Positions 1 through 5,049 of a stretch of 6,560 nucleotides of DNA are shown here, piece after piece. Made by a program: the position numbers and the translations under genes. Under the pieces are notes generated by a model. That model did no database searches. It was not told where the DNA came from and saw only the letters and a list, made by a program, of their open reading frames with translations. The stretch is from positions 1 to 6,560 of the forward strand of contig CAJTKI010000073.1 of assembly GCA_910576875.1 (NCBI GenBank), read 5' to 3'. Each line of letters starts with the position of its first letter. Position 1 is the first letter of the stretch. The DNA is from an uncultured Christensenella sp. (GTDB taxonomy: Bacteria; Bacillota; Clostridia; Christensenellales; UBA3700).

Positions 1-49
1 AAAATGTAAATCTATGACGAAAAGTATCTACTATGATTTATGCTCCATA

Positions 50-70
50 GGGTGGGTTCTCTTGGGTGGG
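50..70 (+). other. Potential G-quadruplex motif
   Basis: Four runs of three guanines lie on the plus strand at 50-52, 54-56, 64-66 and 68-70, separated by loops of 1, 7 and 1 bases. This fits the usual G3+N1-7 folding rule. The motif is also a direct repeat of GGGTGGG, and CATAG occurs next to both halves (46-50 and 72-76). It lies just upstream of the hairpin terminator at 78-112. Whether it folds in the cell is unknown; the pattern is what is seen. Confidence 0.5.
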
Positions 71-77
71 ACATAGT

Positions 78-114
78 AAAAGCACAAGGCGTTTGCCCTG
101 TGCTTTTTCCTTTT
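78..114 (+). terminator. Intrinsic terminator hairpin, possibly bidirectional
   Basis: AAAAGCACA at 78-86 pairs with TGTGCTTTT at 99-107. The stem continues as GGC/GCC inside one A-C mismatch and closes on a short GTTT loop. A T-rich tail (TTTTTCCTTTT, 103-113) follows on the plus strand, so it best fits the end of a plus-strand transcript entering from the left. On the minus strand the stem ends in TTTT, so it could also stop transcripts coming from the tRNA. Confidence 0.7.
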
Positions 115-240
115 ACTGCGCTCTGACAAACTTTCCGTTTTCCCGAACATTGTAGTTGTTTTCATACGTTATCGGTTTGGGTTGCCATTCGGCGATAAAG
201 CCCACAAGTCCGTTTATGAAAATGTACTGTGTTTTGTCGG
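113..240 (-). pseudogene. Possible 3' coding remnant downstream of tRNA-Ser
   Basis: Between the tRNA 3' end and the hairpin at 78-107, the minus strand keeps one frame open that ends at TAA (113-115). The peptide has protein-like composition (for example IFINGLVGFIAEW, then PKPITYENN). No start codon or ribosome site precedes it: upstream the frame runs straight into the tRNA gene, where the peptide is only a read-through of tRNA sequence. The stop sits right beside a terminator hairpin, as at a true gene end. One reading is the C-terminal scar of a gene or mobile element once attached at the tRNA 3' end. A chance open frame is equally possible, and I recognise no family. Confidence 0.2.
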
Positions 241-260
241 CGTTAGAACGCGATTGCTCT

Positions 261-349
261 TGGCGGAGGCTGAGGGATTCGAACCCCCGTGGCGTTGCCG
301 CCAAACGGTTTTCAAGACCGCCTCGTTATGACCGCTTCGATAAGCCTCC
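261..349 (-). tRNA. tRNA-Ser, anticodon UGA, with encoded CCA
   Basis: Read on the minus strand, the 7-bp acceptor stem GGAGGCT (343-349) pairs with AGCCTCC (265-271). The discriminator G is at 264, as expected for serine, and CCA is encoded at 261-263. The anticodon stem GCGGT/ACCGT encloses the loop CTTGAAA, giving anticodon TGA (312-314), which reads UCA. The T arm has the loop TTCGAAT. A long paired variable arm (around GGCG-GCAA-CGCC) marks a class II tRNA. It has its own promoter upstream on the minus strand. Confidence 0.97.
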
Positions 350-408
350 GTGTTCTGCAATCGATACATACGAAATGCGAGTATAGCGGATTCGTACATA
401 TCGGTAAT

Positions 409-438
409 AGTATAGCTTGCGCCATTAGAAGATGTCAA
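409..438 (-). promoter_or_regulatory. Sigma-A-type promoter for tRNA-Ser
   Basis: On the minus strand a perfect TTGACA (433-438) stands 18 bases before TATACT (409-414), predicting a start near 402 and a leader of about 50 bases before the tRNA 5' end at 349. A second TATACT at 380-385 has only a poor -35 partner (TTACCG at 402-407). Confidence 0.65.
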
Positions 439-591
439 TAAAAAGCGGGCAGTCGTCAGATTTCTAGCAACAATAGATAGTATAGGGGCGCAAAGTTGAC
501 AGGGAAGACGCCTATAAAACAAGTATATCCTATGCCGTCGATAGTGGGGTTTATAGATAAAATATCTTAGAGAAGACATTGATGCCGACGG

Positions 592-624
592 AAAACAAAA
601 TCGCCGCCATTTATAGGCGGCGAT
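592..624 (-). terminator. Terminator of the zinc-ribbon gene
   Basis: A perfect 9-bp stem, ATCGCCGCC/GGCGGCGAT (600-608 with 616-624), has a 7-base loop. On the minus strand it is followed by TTTTGTTTT (592-600). It lies about 35 bp past the stop of the zinc-ribbon gene. It also separates that gene from the tRNA promoter, making the two independent units. Confidence 0.9.
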
Positions 625-659
625 CAAAGCGCAATCAATTGCGGAGAAAATCGTAAGGA

Positions 660-1193
660 TCAAAGATCTTCGTCTTCGTCCGTCAAATCTTCGTCATCGT
701 CTTCGTCGTCGAGCAAGACGTCGTCGGCGTCGAAGTCGAAATCCTTTTCCAGTTCATCCTCGACGGGATCGGATTCTTCGTCGGCGGATTCTTCTTCGTC
801 TTCTTCCAGCCCCAAGTCGTCGGCAAAATCTTCTCCGGCGAAGTCGTCGGAATCGTCAAAGGATTCGTCGTCATCGTTGCCCCAATTTTCTTCGCGTTCG
901 ATCTCGTCGAAAGATACTTCGATCGTATCGTCGGCGGTATCGGACGGCGCTGTCGTATCGTAAGATTCGGCAGCGGCTTTGACGAGTTTCTTTTCGCGGC
1001 AGTCCGAGCAATATTTTTCGCCGTCTTCCAAATAATTGCGATGACAAATCGGGCAGAGACGTTCTTCCTCTTCTTCGTCTTCCAGGAGACTGATTCCGCC
1101 CATATGCAGTTCCGCTTTGCAGACGTCGCAATACTCTTCTTCTTGTGGAATCCAATTGAGTTCGCAACGCGGGCATTTGATATACTTCGGCAT
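660..1193 (-). CDS. Double zinc-ribbon protein with polyacidic C-terminal tail
   Basis: A 177-residue cytoplasmic protein of unknown function. Two zinc-ribbon modules with identical spacing occupy the N-terminal third: C7-X2-C10-X11-C22-X2-C25 and C47-X2-C50-X11-C62-X2-C65. They are separated by an acidic linker (residues 38-44). From residue 96 to the end, 49 of 82 residues are Asp or Glu and only two are basic (R100, K150); this tail is probably disordered. The start at 1193 is chosen because GAGGAG (1200-1205) sits 6 bases upstream; a longer in-frame start at 1262 overlaps the -10 box and has no ribosome site. The gene has its own promoter and terminator. Zinc ribbons commonly bind nucleic acid or protein, and polyacidic tails can mimic DNA or bind basic proteins, so a role with the transcription, DNA or ribosome machinery is possible but is inference only. 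Confidence 0.9.
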   Translation of the reverse strand: MPKYIKCPRCELNWIPQEEEYCDVCKAELHMGGISLLEDEEEEERLCPICHRNYLEDGEKYCSDCREKKLVKAAAESYDTTAPSDTADDTIEVSFDEIEREENWGNDDDESFDDSDDFAGEDFADDLGLEEDEEESADEESDPVEDELEKDFDFDADDVLLDDEDDDEDLTDEDEDL

Positions 1194-1251
1194 AATTTTC
1201 TCCTCTTCTACGCGTCTTCGGGCGCATAGCCAATAAGTATTATCGGATAGT

Positions 1252-1280
1252 ATTATATGCAACTATACGCAATTTGTAAA
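1252..1280 (-). promoter_or_regulatory. Sigma-A promoter of the zinc-ribbon gene
   Basis: On the minus strand TTTACA (1275-1280) lies 17 bases before a perfect TATAAT (1252-1257). The predicted start near 1245 gives a leader of about 50 bases with GAGGAG near its end. The same hexamers and spacing are used by the regulator promoter at 3048-3076. Confidence 0.8.
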
Positions 1281-2020
1281 TAGGATTCTTGTAAATTTTT
1301 CGAGAAAAACCAAAAATTTGCGCTGCCGCGAACGGGGGACGGAATAGCGGCGCGCAATCGTGGAAATATCGCTCGAAAAAGCGCGGATATCGGTCGATTC
1401 GGCCGCTGAAATCGTCTGATGTATGCAATATTGTAAAGGTATCGGGGCGACCGATCGGAATGTTGGTTGTACCGAAATCGGTTGCGCAAAAGCAGATTGT
1501 AATGGTTGCGGAATAGACATTACGACAACAAGCCGTGGATCCGCACTTGTACTTGAAAATGTAAAACTTGTTCGGACGCGGGGTATCGGTGATCGCGATA
1601 TAGAAAACGAAAGCGGCAAAATCGATTTTTAGTTTTGGATTAAGCACAGGCGCATGCCGATTTTGATTTTAAGATGTATCAATATGATATTGTAAAGCGG
1701 AGTAAAACAGTTATTGTAGTAAGAGAAACATACGATATGTATGCGCGCTATGCGTATTTATTAGATGCAAATATTGCGAGTGACTTGCACAGGGGGAAAG
1801 CGGATATAGATCGATCGGCATACGGGGTTGCGAATATAGGTATTAAAAAGCAACGGATCGATACGATGCACAATGCAACGGGAAACAACGACACGTATCG
1901 CCAATATCGTACGGGAGCGCGACAGGCATGTGTTGCGTACAATGCGCATTCGGATATACGGTAAAATAATAGTTATATTTATATAAGGCGCATAAAGCAG
2001 AGTAAAACAGCCGGCGCGGC
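1281..2020. other. Gene-poor stretch without a supportable CDS
   Basis: About 740 bp between the zinc-ribbon promoter and the spo0A terminator. Several frames of 60-135 codons are open on both strands, but none has a ribosome site and none translates into a recognisable protein. The least implausible on the plus strand are 1423-1632 (Cys-rich, 69 codons) and 1674-1964 (96 codons, rich in Tyr, Arg and Asp). A further open frame ends at 1513, just before the 1423 frame becomes the better-looking one, which would fit a decayed, frameshifted gene. Codon use here is less biased to TTG/GCG/CGC than in the neighbouring genes. The only clear structure is the direct repeat at 1693-1710 and 1993-2010. 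Confidence 0.5.
1693..2010 (+). repeat. 18-bp direct repeat pair, 300 bp apart
   Basis: TAAAGCGGAGTAAAACAG at 1693-1710 recurs as TAAAGCAGAGTAAAACAG at 1993-2010: 17 of 18 bases match and the spacing is exactly 300 bp. The right copy lies just beyond the spo0A terminator. The repeats could be remnants of a local duplication, protein-binding sites or a chance match in A-rich DNA. No other copy was noticed in the window. Confidence 0.5.
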
Positions 2021-2056
2021 AACAAAAACGGACGACGCGCAAGCGTGTCGTCCGTT
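2021..2056 (-). terminator. spo0A terminator
   Basis: AACGGACGAC at 2027-2036 pairs perfectly with GTCGTCCGTT at 2047-2056, and the stem extends further through GCGC/GCGT with a G-T wobble and a very small loop. On the minus strand it is followed by TTTTTGTT (2021-2028). It begins 36 bp after the spo0A stop. Confidence 0.9.
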
Positions 2057-2092
2057 GATGTCGAATCGAGCGTTTTTGCAACGCGTTCGCGC

Positions 2093-2899
2093 TCAGGCGC
2101 CTTCCATGATCATCTTATCGGCAAGCAGCGCGATAAATTCGCCGTTGGTCGGTTTGTCGTTGGACGAATAGACCTTGATGCCGAAGATCGTATTGATGTT
2201 TTCGATTTTACCGCGATTCCAAGCGACTTCGATTGCGTGTCGAATCGCGCGTTCCACTTTGGACGGGGACGTATCGAAGCGTTGGGCGATGCCGGGATAC
2301 AGGCGTTTGGTGATCGAATTGATGATATCGGGATTGTCGATCGCCATTTTGATCGCCTCGCGCAAGAATTGATATCCCTTGATATGCGCGGGGATGCCGA
2401 CGGAAATAAAGATATTCGCGAGCTTCTCGTCCAGATTGTGTTGCGAGCGGCGCACGGCTTGTTTGATCAGTCGATCTTCGATCGGCGCTGCGGCGACGGC
2501 AAAGTCACGGGCGCGATCGTCTGCCAGTCCGCCGAACTCGCGCACGCGGTCTTTGAGCAGACGCATGTTGACGGGTTTGAGCATGTAGTAACTTGCGCCG
2601 GCGTTGATCGCTTTGGCGACGAATGCATCGCCGAAGAGTTGAGATGCGACGATGAATTTGGGTTTGCGTTGCAGTTTGGTATAATCGAGATTGGCAAGCA
2701 CGCCGAAGCCGTCCAGTTCCGGCATGACCAGATCGAGCAGCACGACGTCCGGCGCGAGGCGTTCGATTTTGGAAATCGCCTCCAATCCGTCGCACGCATA
2801 GCCGATGATTTCGACGTCTGCGTCCTGCGCGTAGCTTTCCTTCACGGTGCGGATAAAATCCGGATTATCGTCCACAACCAACAATTTGACTTTTTTCAC
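2093..2899 (-). CDS. spo0A: Spo0A, sporulation master response regulator
   Basis: A 268-residue cytoplasmic DNA-binding response regulator, activated by phosphorelay or histidine kinases and controlling entry into sporulation. The receiver domain (about 1-122) has the acidic pair D10/D11, phosphoacceptor D56 in LLDLVMPELDG, S86 at the Thr/Ser switch position and K108 in LKP. From memory it aligns without gaps to B. subtilis Spo0A over D56-K108. The C-terminal effector domain (about 155-268) carries the family signatures VGIPAHIKGY, KVERAIRHAIEVAW (214-227, recognition helix) and KPTNGEFIALLADK. The start is GTG at 2899, with GGGAGG (2908-2913) 8 bases upstream; no ATG is suitably placed. The usual upstream clostridial neighbour spoIVB is absent; a divergent regulator gene stands there instead. 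It has its own terminator, so it is probably monocistronic. Its promoter could not be resolved. Confidence 0.98.
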   Translation of the reverse strand: MKKVKLLVVDDNPDFIRTVKESYAQDADVEIIGYACDGLEAISKIERLAPDVVLLDLVMPELDGFGVLANLDYTKLQRKPKFIVASQLFGDAFVAKAINAGASYYMLKPVNMRLLKDRVREFGGLADDRARDFAVAAAPIEDRLIKQAVRRSQHNLDEKLANIFISVGIPAHIKGYQFLREAIKMAIDNPDIINSITKRLYPGIAQRFDTSPSKVERAIRHAIEVAWNRGKIENINTIFGIKVYSSNDKPTNGEFIALLADKMIMEGA

Positions 2900-2936
2900 G
2901 GTAAAAACCTCCCATATTGAACCTATCTACATTTTA

Positions 2937-2972
2937 CGGCATCTCTTACCCGTGTACCAAGGGGAGATGCCG
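2937..2972 (-). promoter_or_regulatory. Inverted repeat in the spo0A 5' region
   Basis: CGGCATCTC at 2937-2945 and GAGATGCCG at 2964-2972 form a perfect 9-bp inverted repeat around an 18-base centre, in which CCC/GGG can also pair. It ends 24 bp upstream of the spo0A ribosome site. In RNA it would make a stable leader hairpin; in DNA it could be an operator. On the minus strand the hairpin is followed by TAAAATG and on the plus strand by TCGGATT, so it is not a convincing terminator. Confidence 0.6.
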
Positions 2973-3047
2973 TCGGATTGCAAGAAAATTTGCGAAATTG
3001 CAACAAATTTATTAAAATAATAATATTGTTATTTGAAAAATATTAAC

Positions 3048-3076
3048 TTTACAATTTCGACGCGTCATGGTATAAT
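3048..3076 (+). promoter_or_regulatory. Sigma-A promoter of the regulator-phosphoesterase operon
   Basis: TTTACA (3048-3053), a 17-base spacer and a perfect TATAAT (3071-3076). Seven bases past the -10 box is 3083, the A of the regulator ATG, so the transcript is predicted to be leaderless. The spacer contains the 8-bp palindrome GACGCGTC (3059-3066) and TTCGACG (3056-3062), which differs in one end base from the reverse of the Spo0A box TGTCGAA; either could be a regulator site. Confidence 0.85.
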
Positions 3077-3082
3077 ACGGAT

Positions 3083-3421
3083 ATGGAAAATTTCAAGTTC
3101 GGCAAAACGCTGGAAACGTTGCGCAGAGAGAACGGTTTGACGCAGCAAGAGTTGGCGTTTCGGACAGGATTGTCGCAGGCAAGCATATGCCAGTGGGAGC
3201 GGGATGCGAGTTCGCCGAATTGCGACGCGCTGTTACGGTTGTCCAGATTTTTTGACGTAACGTCGGACTTTCTGTTGGGGGAGATGGATGCGCGCGGCGA
3301 TTGCAACGTGCGGTATAAGGAACTGAACGACGAACAACAGATGTTTGTCCATATGTGGAACGGACTCTCCCGTACCCAGCGTAATATTTTATTCGATATT
3401 ATGCGCGAGTGGATAGACTGA
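3083..3421 (+). CDS. Cro/CI (XRE)-family HTH transcriptional regulator
   Basis: A 112-residue cytoplasmic DNA-binding protein. The N-terminal helix-turn-helix (about 6-63) shows the typical pattern: KTLETLRRENGLTQQELA, then the recognition segment LSQASICQWERD, then a conserved tail ending in FDVTSDFLLGE. Residues 70-112 form a short C-terminal part with no recognisable domain, perhaps for dimerisation or sensing. The ATG at 3083 is the only start that keeps the whole HTH. No ribosome site precedes it, and the promoter -10 box ends 6 bases upstream, so translation from a leaderless message is predicted. The next gene starts 15 bp after the stop, so the regulator probably controls its own operon, as such small HTH proteins often do. 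The ligand and target are unknown. Confidence 0.95.
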   Translation: MENFKFGKTLETLRRENGLTQQELAFRTGLSQASICQWERDASSPNCDALLRLSRFFDVTSDFLLGEMDARGDCNVRYKELNDEQQMFVHMWNGLSRTQRNILFDIMREWID

Positions 3422-3436
3422 CAGGAGTACATACGG

Positions 3437-4567
3437 ATGGTGCGGATCGGACGCAATCGCATTTGGTTACGGATCGGGATCGGAATTCTGGCGGCAATGA
3501 CCGTCTTTTTGGCAGGCGGCACGTTGGCGGGATTGATCGGCATCGCCGGCAACGAATCCAACATCGCGTATTGTCGCAGGATCGAGCCGATGCGTACGCG
3601 GTATGCCGCGCCCGTCGAGACGGCGGACGGCAATTGGGAAGTCGTCGCGGACGGCGATTACAAAATCTTGCAATTGACGGACGTGCATTTCGGCGGCGGC
3701 GTGCTTTCGATCGCGCAGGATCGCGCGACGATCGACGATATCGTCCGATTGGTACGACATGCCGAGCCGGATTTGATCGTATGCACGGGCGACATTGCGT
3801 TCCCGTTTGTCTACGCGTCGGGCACGTCGGACAATATGGCGTCGCACCGTTTGTTTGCCGCGTTGATGGAGTCTTTGGGCGTGCCGTGGGCGGTGACGTT
3901 GGGCAATCATGATTCCGAAAGCATTGCGATGCACGATCGGGCGCAGGTGTCGGAGTTTTATGCGCGCCAAGCGGGCAGTTTGTTCCGCAAAGGCAATGTG
4001 TCCGGTTACGGGAATTATGCGTTGACGGTGCGCAACCGCGACGGCGGGATCCAACAGAAATTGATCATGATGGACAGCAACGATTATTTGGACAACGGCA
4101 AGTTGCTGGAAAACTATTTCGAATATGATGTCATTCACGACGATCAAATCGATTGGTATCGTGCGCAAGTACAGGATTGCGCGGGCAAAAGCATGGTATT
4201 CTTTCATATTCCGCTGGTAGAGTTTAAGACGGCGAACGAGTTGTGGGAACAGAGCGGCGACAGCGACGAAGTCGCATGGATCAGCGGCAAGCGCGACGAA
4301 GGTACGTGGCCGGGATATAAAAACAACGGCTTTTTTGAAACGATGCGCGAGATCGGGCATACGCAAGCGGTCTTTTGCGGGCACGATCACAGAAATTCCG
4401 CGATCGTTCGGTATCGCGGCATCGTATTGGCGTACGGCATGGCGTTGGATCGGGTCGCATATCCCGGCATTGCGCTCCAAGATGCGTATCGCGGCGCCAC
4501 ATTGATTACGGCGCATTCGGATGCAAGTTTCGATTTGGAGCAGATTTCCGTTCGCGCGTTGCGATGA
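3437..4567 (+). CDS. Membrane-anchored calcineurin-like metallophosphoesterase
   Basis: 376 residues. An N-terminal hydrophobic segment (about 9-37, after the basic start MVRIGRNR) suggests a signal anchor with the enzyme outside the membrane. All metallophosphoesterase metal motifs are present in order: D82-x-H84 (LTDVHF), G118-D119 (CTGDIAF), G156-N157-H158-D159, H257 (FFHIP) and G315-H316-D317-H318. These normally bind a two-metal centre that hydrolyses phosphomonoesters or diesters. The layout resembles the Dcr2/YkuE-type group; the substrate cannot be read from the sequence. The ATG at 3437 follows AGGAG (3423-3427) by 9 bases. It is the second gene of the operon led by the XRE regulator and is followed by a strong terminator. 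A long antisense frame over the same DNA is a codon-bias shadow. Confidence 0.95.
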   Translation: MVRIGRNRIWLRIGIGILAAMTVFLAGGTLAGLIGIAGNESNIAYCRRIEPMRTRYAAPVETADGNWEVVADGDYKILQLTDVHFGGGVLSIAQDRATIDDIVRLVRHAEPDLIVCTGDIAFPFVYASGTSDNMASHRLFAALMESLGVPWAVTLGNHDSESIAMHDRAQVSEFYARQAGSLFRKGNVSGYGNYALTVRNRDGGIQQKLIMMDSNDYLDNGKLLENYFEYDVIHDDQIDWYRAQVQDCAGKSMVFFHIPLVEFKTANELWEQSGDSDEVAWISGKRDEGTWPGYKNNGFFETMREIGHTQAVFCGHDHRNSAIVRYRGIVLAYGMALDRVAYPGIALQDAYRGATLITAHSDASFDLEQISVRALR

Positions 4568-4607
4568 TCGGCGCATGTGCGAGCGATGTGCTCGATAGAC
4601 GATTTGG

Positions 4608-4637
4608 CGTTCCGCATCGAGCGGAACGTTTTGTTTT
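4608..4637 (+). terminator. Terminator of the regulator-phosphoesterase operon
   Basis: CGTTCCGC (4608-4615) pairs perfectly with GCGGAACG (4621-4628) around the loop ATCGA and is followed by TTTTGTTTT (4629-4637). It lies 41 bp after the phosphoesterase stop codon. Confidence 0.92.
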
Positions 4638-4786
4638 CGGTAAAATTGCGCTTGGGGCGGCAATTTCCGTCGTATAGATCCAAACGACGTTTGAAAATTG
4701 CGTGGATATTTTCGATTGGGTAGTATTTGCGGAATATAAAATTTGGGATCGTATTAGATCAAACGGTTGCTGAATTGGATAAGCAG

Positions 4787-4821
4787 AAAGTTCATGGAAT
4801 ATAGCATTCCATGAACTTTTT
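4787..4821 (+). repeat. Left palindrome: perfect 14-bp hairpin, terminator-like
   Basis: AAAGTTCATGGAAT (4787-4800), loop ATAGC, ATTCCATGAACTTT (4806-4819): a perfect 14-bp stem followed by T residues to 4821. The three extra A/T pairs outside the 27-bp core are not shared by the right copy. In RNA it could act as a second, backup terminator for the upstream operon, but its low GC content and its partner copy favour a repeat element. Confidence 0.75.
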
Positions 4822-4829
4822 ATATACTG

Positions 4830-4858
4830 ATTTTAACTACTATTTTATATAAAGTCAA
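4830..4858 (-). promoter_or_regulatory. Possible minus-strand promoter inside the repeat unit
   Basis: On the minus strand TTGACT (4853-4858) lies 17 bases before TAAAAT (4830-4835), each one base off consensus. The predicted start, near 4823, is at the edge of the left palindrome, so any transcript would begin with that hairpin. The segment is AT-rich, so a chance match is quite possible. Confidence 0.3.
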
Positions 4859-4899
4859 GACAATCGTCCGCCAAAGTACCGAAAGGCAAAATTTTACAA

Positions 4900-4920
4900 C
4901 GGTTTTACGGCGTAAATCCG
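4900..4920 (+). other. Small hairpin between the two palindromes
   Basis: CGGTTTTAC (4900-4908) pairs with GTAAATCCG (4912-4920) around a 3-base loop, with one T-T mismatch. It is the only other clear foldable structure in the 4822-4969 interior. No match to a riboswitch class I know was recognised. Confidence 0.35.
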
Positions 4921-4969
4921 ATAACTTTTCCTATAAAATCAACCAGTCAAATCCCCATATCCTACAATA

Positions 4970-4996
4970 GTTCATGGAATGCTATATTCCACGAAC
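4970..4996 (-). repeat. Right palindrome, inverted copy with one mismatch
   Basis: GTTCATGGAAT (4970-4980), loop GCTAT, ATTCCACGAAC (4986-4996). The stem is 11 bp with one A-C mismatch. It begins 80 bp upstream of the surface-protein start and lies in that gene's promoter or leader region. No T-run follows it, so it is not a terminator for the plus strand. Confidence 0.75.
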
Positions 4997-5049
4997 CGTT
5001 GTGTAGAAGTCGGGACGGACTAAGAGTACGTGTCAGGAAGTGTAGTAAC

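Larger units (their letters stand above)
4790..4996. repeat. REPIN/MITE-like unit bounded by inverted 27-bp palindromes
   Basis: Two 27-bp palindromes, at 4790-4816 and 4970-4996, bracket 153 bp of AT-rich DNA. Each consists of arms GTTCATGGAAT/ATTCCATGAAC around a 5-base loop: ATAGC on the left and GCTAT on the right. These loops are exact reverse complements, so the right copy is the left one inverted; the only difference is one base in the last arm (ACGAAC instead of ATGAAC). No target-site duplication is visible outside and there is no transposase inside. The arrangement (two small palindromic units facing each other across a spacer) resembles REPINs or a miniature inverted-repeat element. 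It fills most of the gap between the operon terminator and the surface-protein gene. Confidence 0.6.

Noticed and set aside
496..528. TTGACA at 496-501 as a plus-strand promoter
   Set aside because: The only -10-like boxes lie 11 or 22 bases downstream, outside workable spacing, and no gene follows on that strand.
156..663. Open frames across and around the tRNA on both strands
   Set aside because: They read through the tRNA gene and its promoter; peptides such as RDSNPRG or RGFESLS are typical spurious translations of tRNA-Ser.
1194..1262. Longer start for the zinc-ribbon protein, adding 23 residues
   Set aside because: Its ATG overlaps the -10 box, it has no ribosome site and it would lie upstream of the predicted transcript start. 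The ATG at 1193 has GAGGAG at ideal spacing.
1423..1632. 69-codon Cys-rich plus-strand frame
   Set aside because: It has no ribosome site, and its cysteines do not form a regular metal-binding spacing.
1674..1964. 96-codon plus-strand frame as a hypothetical gene
   Set aside because: No ribosome site or promoter precedes the ATG, no domain is recognisable, and other frames over the same DNA are also open. It is kept only as a remark in the gene-poor stretch.
2045..2920. A 291-codon plus-strand open frame, longer than spo0A itself
   Set aside because: It is exactly antisense to spo0A, whose protein is unmistakable. The frame also reads through the spo0A control region and half of its terminator. 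It is a codon-bias shadow.
2973..3047. Sigma-A or sigma-H promoter for spo0A in the AT-rich divergent region
   Set aside because: Several weak hexamers can be paired on the minus strand, but none has both boxes close to consensus and no AGGA-type sigma-H -35 was found, so no call is made.
3467..4663. A 398-codon minus-strand open frame
   Set aside because: It is antisense to the phosphoesterase, which has all its catalytic motifs and a ribosome site. The frame is rich in Arg, His and Ile, as shadows are, and crosses the operon terminator.
4838..5049. Riboswitch upstream of the surface-protein gene
   Set aside because: The small hairpin and the GCC/GGC-flanked segment near 4870-4887 do not match the conserved core of any riboswitch class I can recall.
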